DNA of 12,197 nucleotides from Deltaproteobacteria bacterium (lineage in GTDB: Bacteria; Desulfobacterota; Desulfuromonadia; Desulfuromonadales; Geopsychrobacteraceae), in contig JAACTI010000107.1 in the NCBI GenBank assembly GCA_009993495.1, positions 1 through 12,197 of the forward strand. The letters run 5' to 3'. Below the pieces are notes generated by a model. The model made no database searches. It was given only the letters and a program-made list of their open reading frames with translations, and was not told the origin of the DNA. Numbering within the stretch: position 1 is the first letter of the stretch; each line of letters opens with the position of its first letter. The position numbers and the translations under genes are program-made. Below are positions 6,248 through 12,197 of the stretch, one piece after another.

Positions 6248-7033
6248 ATGTCAAGTCCTGATGCCGAATCCATGCAGATGATCGAAATTCACAATCTGAA
6301 AAAAAACTTCGGCGACAACGAGGTGCTTAAAAATATCCATTTCAACGTCAAAAAATCGGAAGTCGTCGCCATTATTGGACCCAGCGGTTCGGGTAAGAGT
6401 ACTCTGCTGCGCTGTGTCAATCACCTTGAAGAACCGACTTCGGGCGAAATTTATGTCGAGGGGGTATTGCTGAATGATAAATCACTTAAGGGGCGCGCAT
6501 TTCAACGGCATTTGAACCAAATTCGCACAAAAGTCGGCATGGTTTTTCAGCAGTTTAATCTCTTTCCTCACATGACCGCGCTGGAAAACGTCATGGAAGC
6601 ACCGGTCAATGTGTTGAAAGAAACGAAAGCGGATGCCGAAAAAACCGCCCGCGAGCTTCTCGATAAGGTCGGCATTGCGGAAAAAGCCGACAGCTATCCG
6701 GGCACGCTGTCGGGGGGGCAAAAACAGCGCGTCGCCATTGCCCGGGCTCTGGCCATGAATCCGGATGTGATGCTCTTCGATGAAGCGACTTCGGCCCTCG
6801 ATCCGGAACTGGTCGGCGAGGTTCTAAGGGTGATGGAAAATCTGGCGAAAGAAGGCATGACCATGCTGGTTGTAACCCATGAGATGGGGTTTGCGGATCG
6901 GGTTGCAGATCGCGTGGTTTTCATGGCCGACGGCTATATCGTCGAAGAAGGAACGCCTGCGGAGCTGTTCAGAAATCCGAAAAATGAGAGAACCCAAAAA
7001 TTCCTTGCGGATGTTGCCCATGCTGACGTCTAA
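6248..7033 (+). CDS. Polar amino acid ABC transporter ATP-binding protein
   Basis: A 261-residue GlnQ/HisP-type ATPase with all motifs intact: Walker A GPSGSGKST (44-52), Q-loop VFQQFNLFP (99-107), signature LSGGQ (154-158), Walker B LFDEATSALDPE (from 176), and the switch histidine His211 in THEMG. GGAGGT overlaps the permease stop codon and lies four bases before the ATG, so the two genes are probably translationally coupled. ATGs at codons 9 and 11 are also in frame and would start closer to the usual family N-terminus. It would supply energy for the importer formed with the two preceding genes. Its 3' end overlaps the CoA-transferase gene. Confidence 0.95.
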   Translation: MSSPDAESMQMIEIHNLKKNFGDNEVLKNIHFNVKKSEVVAIIGPSGSGKSTLLRCVNHLEEPTSGEIYVEGVLLNDKSLKGRAFQRHLNQIRTKVGMVFQQFNLFPHMTALENVMEAPVNVLKETKADAEKTARELLDKVGIAEKADSYPGTLSGGQKQRVAIARALAMNPDVMLFDEATSALDPELVGEVLRVMENLAKEGMTMLVVTHEMGFADRVADRVVFMADGYIVEEGTPAELFRNPKNERTQKFLADVAHADV

Positions 7034-7769
7034 GGTCTGCTCCTGCACCGCCGCCTGCGCTGGAATCAAAGATGGGGCACGGCTTCTCGTCGGTGGTTTC
7101 GGTCAGCCGGGCACGCCCAACACCCTGATTCGCCAGCTTCTCGCGCAGGGGTCGAAAAATCTGACTCTGGTCAAAAATGACGCCAATGAGCCCGGCCTGG
7201 GGGTATCAACCCTTATTGAGGCCGGGCGCGTTAAAAAAATGATCGCCTCGCACATTGGCCTTAACCCGCTGGCGGTGTCAATGATGCATGAAGGCCGACT
7301 TGAGATTGAGGTTTATCCCCAGGGGATTCTGGCTGAAAAAATTCGGGCCGGTGGGGCGGGGTTGGGGGGCATCTTGACCGATATCGGCCTGCACCTGGTC
7401 ACAGAAGGCGAGCAGACCGTTGAACTTGAGGGCCTGAGCTATAAAATCGAACCGGCCTTGCGTGGCCATGTCGCTCTTATTCATGCGGCCATGGCCGACG
7501 AAGTCGGCAATCTGGTTTTCACCAAGACCGCTTCTAACTTCAACCCTGTCATGGCCATGGCCGCCGATCTGGTGATTGTTGAGACCGAGCAACTTGTCCC
7601 GGTCGGAAAGATTGACCCTGACCAGGTTCATCTGGCGGGGGCTTTTGTTGATCGCTTGGTTCTCATTGAAGAATTAACCCCGGACTACGGAGTGCTGAAA
7701 CACCATGCCCTACAAAAGCAGAATCGCACAACGAGCCGCACGGGAAATTGCAGCAGGGCAGATTATTAA
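7020..7769 (+). CDS. 3-oxoacid CoA-transferase, subunit A
   Basis: Alpha subunit of a class I CoA-transferase, 249 residues from the ATG at 7020; an ATG at 7011 is equally possible. The N-terminal GIKDGARLLVGGFGQPGTP (about 15-33) is the family hallmark, followed by KNDANEPGLGV, GRVKKMIASHIG and the GGAGLGGILTDIG loop (111-123). It overlaps the ATPase gene by 14 or 23 bases and the subunit B gene by 65 bases, without a clear ribosome binding site, so coupled translation is likely. With subunit B it would exchange CoA between an acyl-CoA and a 3-oxo acid, here proposed as 6-acetamido-3-oxohexanoate. The Bacillus yodR/yodS pair beside yodT and yodQ is the nearest parallel. The C-terminal tail after about residue 215 seems long and is not recognised. 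Confidence 0.9.
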   Translation: MLTSKVCSCTAACAGIKDGARLLVGGFGQPGTPNTLIRQLLAQGSKNLTLVKNDANEPGLGVSTLIEAGRVKKMIASHIGLNPLAVSMMHEGRLEIEVYPQGILAEKIRAGGAGLGGILTDIGLHLVTEGEQTVELEGLSYKIEPALRGHVALIHAAMADEVGNLVFTKTASNFNPVMAMAADLVIVETEQLVPVGKIDPDQVHLAGAFVDRLVLIEELTPDYGVLKHHALQKQNRTTSRTGNCSRADY

Positions 7770-8355
7770 TCTGGGGATTGGAATTCCCACCCTGATCATG
7801 GATTACCTGCCGAAAGATCACCCGGTTTTCGTCCATTCCGAAAATGGGATCTGGGGGATGGGCGCGCGTGCGCCTGCGGGCAAGGAAGACCGGAATCTGA
7901 TCGATGCTGGGGCGTCTTATGCGACAATCGTCCCCGGCGCCGCATTTTTCGACAGTCTGACCTCATTTTCCATCATTCGCGGTGGACGTATCGATATCAC
8001 CTTCCTCGGTGCTCTAGAAGTTTCGCAAGCCGGCGACCTGGCCAACTGGATCATTCCGGGCAAGATGACCCCCGGCATTGGTGGCGGCATGGAACTGGCG
8101 CAAAAATCGCGCAAAGTCGTCGTCTTAACGACTCATGTCACCAAAACCGGGGCCGCTAAATTATTGAAAAGCTGTACCCTGCCCCTCACCGCTCCGGCCT
8201 GCGTCGCTATGATCATCACCGATCTGGCGGTGATTGAAGTGACTGATGCCGGGTTGGTTCTGAAGGAACTGGCACAAGGCGTTTCATTAGACCGGGTCAT
8301 CAAAAGCACCGCCGCTCCCTTGATTATCCCCGCGGGGGTTCTGCCGACATTTTAA
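7705..8355 (+). CDS. 3-oxoacid CoA-transferase, subunit B
   Basis: Beta subunit of the same class I CoA-transferase, 216 residues. INLGIGIPTL (21-30) and SENGIWGMG (45-53) are the family marks; Glu46 is the expected catalytic glutamate that carries CoA as a thioester. GGRIDITFLGALEVSQAGDLANW and GIGGGM also fit. The ATG at 7705 lies inside the subunit A gene and is the only start that keeps the conserved N-terminus; a GGAG lies 12 bases upstream. The family includes acetoacetate, 3-oxoadipate and butyrate CoA-transferases. The preference for a 3-oxo acid made by the first gene's aminotransferase is inferred from the operon. Confidence 0.93.
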   Translation: MPYKSRIAQRAAREIAAGQIINLGIGIPTLIMDYLPKDHPVFVHSENGIWGMGARAPAGKEDRNLIDAGASYATIVPGAAFFDSLTSFSIIRGGRIDITFLGALEVSQAGDLANWIIPGKMTPGIGGGMELAQKSRKVVVLTTHVTKTGAAKLLKSCTLPLTAPACVAMIITDLAVIEVTDAGLVLKELAQGVSLDRVIKSTAAPLIIPAGVLPTF

Positions 8356-8375
8356 GCTTCCCAGAAGGAGAATTC

Positions 8376-9650
8376 ATGTCACTGACGCGGCAGCAAGAGA
8401 AAATTCTGGCAACGGTTGAAAGCCTGCGTGAAGACATCCTTGATTTGACCATGGATTTGGTTAAACAACCAAGCACCGTCGAGCACCAGGCCGGTGCGGT
8501 TGCGGTTATGGCAGCGCATCTTGAAGCTCTGGGTTATCCCCCGGTACGCATTCCCGTCGACAAACAAAAACTTGCGGCACATCCCGGCTATGCGCCGGTT
8601 CCCTTTAGTTATGCGGGGAGTGACAACCTGGTGGCGGTACGGCCGGCGGATGGCAAAGACGGGCGCAGCGCCTTGTTCAATGGCCACCTGGATGTTGTCA
8701 GCGCGACCCCGGAAGCTGCCTGGAGCCGCGATCCCTATGAGCCGGTCATCAGTGACGGCTGGCTGTATGGGCGCGGCAGCGGCGATATGAAATCCGGCGT
8801 TGCCGCCATGACCTACGCCGTCAAGAGCATTGATATCGCGGGCTTCGGTTTAAATGCCCCCGTCACCATTGAAACCGTGGTGGATGAGGAATGCTGCGGC
8901 AACGGCGCCCTCAGTTGCCTGCTGGCCGGCTATGATGCCGATGCCGTACTCATTCCTGAGCCTTTCGGCCCAACCCTGAATACCGCCCAGGTTGGTGTGC
9001 TCTGGTTCAAAATTCAGGTTAAAGGCCTGCCGGTGCATGTCCTTTCAGCGCCGGCTGGAACCAATGCGATAGAAAAAAGTTTTCCCCTTATTCAGGCGCT
9101 ACGGAAAGTGGAAGAACAGCTGAACACGGAAAATATCCCCGCCAAGTACCGGGATATTCCCCATCCTCTGAACCTGAATGTCGGAATTTTTTCCGCCGGC
9201 GACTGGCCCTCAACCGTGCCGGCCCAAGCCGAAATTCACTGCCGCCTGTCCTATTTTCCGGGAACCAGCTTCACGGAAATTGCCGCACGCATAGCGGCGG
9301 TTATCGCCCAAGCCGCCGCCGAGGACGACTGGCTGCGGGAATTTCCGCCGACGGTGTCCTTCTACGGCTTCCGCTCAGACGGCCATATCGCTTCGGTTCA
9401 ACAGCCGGCCTTGCAAACCCTCGGCAACTGTCACCGCGCCCTGAGAGGCGAATTCCCCCAGGAATATATTTCGACCTGCACCACGGACTTGCGCGCCTTT
9501 CATCATTTCGGTCGCAGTCAAAATACCTGTTTCGGGCCCATTGCCCGCTCGATCCATGGTGTTGATGAGAGTGTGAATATCGACAGTGTCATTCATACCG
9601 CAAAAGTCTACGCACTCTTCCTCGCCCAATGGTGCCGACTGAGCGAATAA
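8376..9650 (+). CDS. M20-family deacylase (ArgE/YodQ-like), probable 4-acetamidobutyrate deacetylase
   Basis: A 424-residue zinc-dependent M20 amidohydrolase. Metal and catalytic residues are in place: His104 and Asp106 in GHLDVV, Asp137 in GRGSGDMKSG, the Glu171-Glu172 pair in VDEE, Glu195 in IPEP, and a C-terminal His394 in HGVDE. A lid domain lies between about 205 and 320. AGAAGGAG five bases before the ATG gives a firm start. Members remove acyl groups from amino acids (ArgE, DapE, ACY1); the close operon parallel is Bacillus YodQ. In this pathway it would release acetate from 4-acetamidobutyrate, or from its CoA ester (EC 3.5.1.63 or 3.5.1.51), giving 4-aminobutyrate for the GabT encoded two genes later. 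There is no signal peptide, so it acts in the cytoplasm. The exact substrate is inferred. Confidence 0.88.
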   Translation: MSLTRQQEKILATVESLREDILDLTMDLVKQPSTVEHQAGAVAVMAAHLEALGYPPVRIPVDKQKLAAHPGYAPVPFSYAGSDNLVAVRPADGKDGRSALFNGHLDVVSATPEAAWSRDPYEPVISDGWLYGRGSGDMKSGVAAMTYAVKSIDIAGFGLNAPVTIETVVDEECCGNGALSCLLAGYDADAVLIPEPFGPTLNTAQVGVLWFKIQVKGLPVHVLSAPAGTNAIEKSFPLIQALRKVEEQLNTENIPAKYRDIPHPLNLNVGIFSAGDWPSTVPAQAEIHCRLSYFPGTSFTEIAARIAAVIAQAAAEDDWLREFPPTVSFYGFRSDGHIASVQQPALQTLGNCHRALRGEFPQEYISTCTTDLRAFHHFGRSQNTCFGPIARSIHGVDESVNIDSVIHTAKVYALFLAQWCRLSE

Positions 9651-9659
9651 GGAGTTTTT

Positions 9660-10850
9660 ATGCGCCAGGTTGTTATTGGCCGTTACGGACGCACGCCCTT
9701 CAGTCGCGCGCGTCCCAAACAGCCCGAGCTCGATCCCTTGTCCGAGTTTACTGCAGAAGAGCTGTTGGCTTCGATTCTACCGCGATTACTCCAAGAGGCC
9801 CAGGTTGCCACCAACGAGGTAGACGACTTTGTTGTCGGCTGTGCCCTGGGGGTGGGAGAGCAATGGACATTTGGCGGGCGTACCAGTTCGCTGCTCTCGG
9901 GCATGGCCACCTCGGTACCGGCCCGCTTTATCGATATGCAGTGCGGGTCGGGCATGGCGGCCATTCAGACGGGTTTTATGGAGATTGCCACTGGCCAGGC
10001 CGACATTGTGATTGCCTGCGGCATGGAGCACATGACCCGAGTACCGGTGGGGCCGAAGTTGTTTGAAACCGGCTGTCTGGCGGTCAATTCAAAATTGTAC
10101 CGCCCAACGGACGACGGGGATATGGTCACTGGATTGAATATGGGGTTAACCGCTGAACTCCTTGCCGAACAAGGCGGCTACACCCGCCGCCGGCTGGATG
10201 AATATGCGGTAGAATCTCACCGTCGCGCCGGGGCGGCACAGGATCGGGGGTTTTTACAGGGAGAAATTCTACCGGTGCATTTTGACTGCGTGGGAGAATC
10301 TCCCCGCCTTGCGGTCGATCAGAGCATTCGTCGGGAAACCTGTCTTGCAGATTTGGCTCAGCTCAAAAGCCCTTTCAAGCAAGAGGGGGTCATCACGGCG
10401 GGGAACAGCTCTCCCCTGAATGCCGGTGCCGCCGCCATGGTGCTAATGGCCGAAGATGTGGCTAAAGCCAGAGGCATTGCGCCCCTGGCTCGGCTGGTCT
10501 CTTGCGGCCTGGCCGGAGTCAGGCCGGAAATGATGGGTACCGGCCCGGTTCCCGCGACCCAGAAAGCCCTGCATCATGCCGGGCTCAGAGTTCAGGATAT
10601 GGATTTCTGGGAAATTAACGAGGCCTTCAGTGTTGTTGTTCTCAACGCCGCCACGCAACTTGGCATAGATCTGAACCAGGTTAACGTCAACGGTGGTGCC
10701 CTGGCCATCGGCCACCCCTTGGGTGCAACCGGCATCCGTCTTGTCGGCACCCTGGCCCGTACCCTCCAACTTCAGGACAAGCAGCGTGGTTGTGCAAGCG
10801 CCTGCGTCGGTGGCGGTCAGGGCATCGCCATGGTGATTGAAACCTGTTGA
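9660..10850 (+). CDS. Thiolase (acetyl-CoA acyltransferase), probable 6-acetamido-3-oxohexanoyl-CoA thiolase
   Basis: A 396-residue degradative-type thiolase. The acyl-accepting Cys95 lies in MQCGSGM, followed by the NEAF motif, GHPLGATG with His352, and CVGGGQG with Cys382, so the full catalytic set is present. The ribosome binding site AAGGAG overlaps the stop codon of the deacylase gene, five bases before the ATG. Together with the CoA-transferase it would activate and cleave a 3-oxo acid to acetyl-CoA plus an acyl-CoA shortened by two carbons. In the proposed pathway the second product is 4-acetamidobutyryl-CoA. A 3-oxoadipyl-CoA or general 3-ketoacyl-CoA thiolase would look alike, but nothing else here points to aromatic or fatty acid breakdown. 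Confidence 0.93.
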   Translation: MRQVVIGRYGRTPFSRARPKQPELDPLSEFTAEELLASILPRLLQEAQVATNEVDDFVVGCALGVGEQWTFGGRTSSLLSGMATSVPARFIDMQCGSGMAAIQTGFMEIATGQADIVIACGMEHMTRVPVGPKLFETGCLAVNSKLYRPTDDGDMVTGLNMGLTAELLAEQGGYTRRRLDEYAVESHRRAGAAQDRGFLQGEILPVHFDCVGESPRLAVDQSIRRETCLADLAQLKSPFKQEGVITAGNSSPLNAGAAAMVLMAEDVAKARGIAPLARLVSCGLAGVRPEMMGTGPVPATQKALHHAGLRVQDMDFWEINEAFSVVVLNAATQLGIDLNQVNVNGGALAIGHPLGATGIRLVGTLARTLQLQDKQRGCASACVGGGQGIAMVIETC

Positions 10851-10912
10851 TTCGCGCAACGGGAACTCTTTAACTCTGAAGTAACGAAGTAACAAACAAA
10901 TAAGAGGATATT

Positions 10913-12190
10913 ATGAAAAATTCTGAACTAAACGCCCGTCGCGCAGCCGCACTTCCGCGGGGCATTGCCTCAGCAACGCCGGTTTACGTAGACAAGGCGC
11001 AAAATGCTGAAATCTGGGATGTCGAGGGCAAACGCTATCTCGATTTTGCCGCGGGGATCGCGGTCTGCAACACCGGCCATCGCCACCCCAAGGTGATGGC
11101 TGCGGTGGCGGCGCAAAGCGATGCCTTTGTTCATACGGCATTTCAAGTGCTGCCCTATGAAATCTACATAACTTTGGCCGAACGTCTGAACCGGCTGGCT
11201 CCCATATCTCAGGCCAAAACGATTCTGATGTCCACCGGTGCCGAAGCGGTCGAGAATGCGGTCAAGATCGCCCGTTACCATACAGGACGGCCGGCGGTAA
11301 TCTCTTTTGTCGGGGCTTTCCACGGGCGTTCTCTGCTGACCATGGGGCTGACGGGTAAGGTTGTTCCCTATAAAGCCGGCTTCGGCCCCTTCCCCGCGTC
11401 CCTTTACCGCATTCCTTTTCCCGTCGCCCATCATGGCATCAGCCCTCAGGAGAGTCTGGATGCTCTGGCACGCCTGTTTAAAGCCGATGTTGAACCCGCC
11501 CAGGTTGCCGCCATTATCATTGAACCGGTTCAGGGAGAAGGCGGGTTTTACATTGCTCCGCCGGAATTTATGCAGGCCCTGAGAAAGGTCTGTGATCAGC
11601 ATGGTATTTTGCTCATCTGCGATGAAGTGCAGAGCGGGTTTGCCCGCACCGGCAAACTCTTTGCCACCGAGTATGCCGAAATCGAGCCTGACCTGATGAC
11701 GATCGCCAAGGCGCTGGCCGGAGGCTTTCCCCTTTCAGGTGTGATCGGCAAGGCTAAGATTATGGATTCTCCCGAACCGGGCGGCCTTGGAGGAACCTAC
11801 GGCGGCAGTCCCCTGGGTTGTGCGGCGGCCCATGCCGTGCTCGACGTTATTGAGGAGGAGGAACTCTGCGCACGCAGCCTGCGCATCGGGGCTCAGATGC
11901 TGGAGCGTTTACAGTGGATAAAATCGGCAGGGAAGGGCCCGCCCATTGGCGACATTCGCGGCCTGGGAGCCATGGTCGCTTTTGAACTGGTTAAGCCCGG
12001 CCCCAGCTACCAGCCGGATCCGGACAAGGTAAAACAGCTGACCGCAAAAGCCCTGGAGCAGGGTCTGGTGCTGCTTTCCTGCGGAATTTACGCCAACGCC
12101 ATCCGCCTGCTGGCGCCCTTAACCATTCCTGATCACCATCTCAATGAAGGTTTAAACATTCTGGAACGCGCACTGGCCGAAGTTGCATGA
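10913..12190 (+). CDS. gabT: 4-aminobutyrate aminotransferase GabT
   Basis: A 425-residue class III aminotransferase that follows E. coli GabT closely along its length as I recall it: WDVEGKRYLDFAAGIAV, NTGHRHPKV, TGAEAVENAVKIAR (108-121), GAFHGRS, LTGKVVPYKAGFGP, IIEPVQGEGGF, CDEVQSGFARTGKLF with Asp237, IAKALAGGFPLSGV with Schiff-base Lys266, and GGLGGTYGGSPLGC. An AAGAGGA site precedes the ATG, 62 bases after the thiolase stop. It would convert 4-aminobutyrate plus 2-oxoglutarate to succinate semialdehyde plus glutamate. It is clearly distinct from the aminotransferase at 3344-4708: the CoA-transferase, thiolase and deacylase between them account for why two are needed. 5-Aminovalerate is also a known GabT substrate. 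Confidence 0.92.
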   Translation: MKNSELNARRAAALPRGIASATPVYVDKAQNAEIWDVEGKRYLDFAAGIAVCNTGHRHPKVMAAVAAQSDAFVHTAFQVLPYEIYITLAERLNRLAPISQAKTILMSTGAEAVENAVKIARYHTGRPAVISFVGAFHGRSLLTMGLTGKVVPYKAGFGPFPASLYRIPFPVAHHGISPQESLDALARLFKADVEPAQVAAIIIEPVQGEGGFYIAPPEFMQALRKVCDQHGILLICDEVQSGFARTGKLFATEYAEIEPDLMTIAKALAGGFPLSGVIGKAKIMDSPEPGGLGGTYGGSPLGCAAAHAVLDVIEEEELCARSLRIGAQMLERLQWIKSAGKGPPIGDIRGLGAMVAFELVKPGPSYQPDPDKVKQLTAKALEQGLVLLSCGIYANAIRLLAPLTIPDHHLNEGLNILERALAEVA

Positions 12191-12197
12191 CCCTGCG
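12187..12197 (+). CDS. Possible start of the next operon gene
   Basis: The gabT stop codon overlaps an ATG as ATGA (12187-12190), and the frame stays open (M-T-L) to the window edge. Such overlaps are typical of coupled genes in operons. Only three codons are visible, so no product can be named. A succinate semialdehyde dehydrogenase would complete the pathway, but that is a guess. Confidence 0.3.

Noticed and set aside
7020..10850. 3-oxoadipate pathway (PcaIJ plus PcaF)
   Set aside because: CoA-transferase and thiolase would fit, but the two aminotransferases, amino acid importer and M20 deacylase would be left unexplained, and no aromatic genes are present.
10970..11602. 210-codon open frame on the minus strand
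   Set aside because: It is antisense to gabT; a reflection of the codon bias of the real gene.
3344..12190. Ectoine degradation operon (Doe-type deacetylase plus aminotransferase)
   Set aside because: Ectoine breakdown has no need for a CoA-transferase, thiolase or GabT, and no ectoine hydrolase is present.

Overview
The window reads as a catabolic locus of a Gram-negative, proteobacterium-like chromosome. The SBPs have Sec-type signal peptides, so the importers would deliver substrate from a periplasm. The glutamine transport genes resemble E. coli GlnH/GlnP closely, and three kinds of dispersed palindromic intergenic repeat are present. Such repeats occur in several Desulfuromonadales/Geobacter-type and gammaproteobacterial genomes. 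I lean weakly towards the former, but nothing here fixes the taxon. There are no RNA genes, insertion sequences or CRISPR arrays.

Left part (minus strand): a glutamine-type ABC importer in the order glnH (1068-1805), glnP (107-829), glnQ (only its first 18 codons, 1-55). glnH has a good sigma70-type promoter about 215 bases upstream. Between glnH and the next gene upstream are two palindromic repeats. Then comes an IclR-family regulator (2259-3035, minus strand).

Right part (plus strand): divergent from the regulator, nine tightly packed genes run from 3344 to 12190. They encode a class III aminotransferase, a complete polar-amino-acid ABC importer (binding protein, permease, ATPase), the two subunits of a 3-oxoacid CoA-transferase, an M20 deacylase, a thiolase and a GabT-type 4-aminobutyrate aminotransferase. 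A further gene probably begins at the last bases through an ATGA overlap.

Read together, the nine genes spell out a plausible complete route for uptake and breakdown of N6-acetyl-beta-lysine. Transamination gives 6-acetamido-3-oxohexanoate, the CoA-transferase activates it, and the thiolase splits it into acetyl-CoA and 4-acetamidobutyryl-CoA. Deacetylation then gives 4-aminobutyrate, and GabT gives succinate semialdehyde. The reactions are known from classical work on beta-lysine catabolism in Pseudomonas. The aminotransferase, CoA-transferase and M20 genes parallel the Bacillus subtilis yodT-yodS-yodR-yodQ set that sits beside yodP and kamA. Here no lysine aminomutase or acetyltransferase is present and an importer takes their place. 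This suggests scavenging of the ready-made compatible solute, which methanogens and some bacteria make. The substrate is inferred from pathway logic, not shown by the sequence.

A TACTATA(A/T)T-containing motif recurs at putative -10 positions of the glnH promoter and of the regulator/operon divergent promoter. The glnH copy and one operon copy match at 14 of 16 bases. This suggests that the IclR protein may control both importers.
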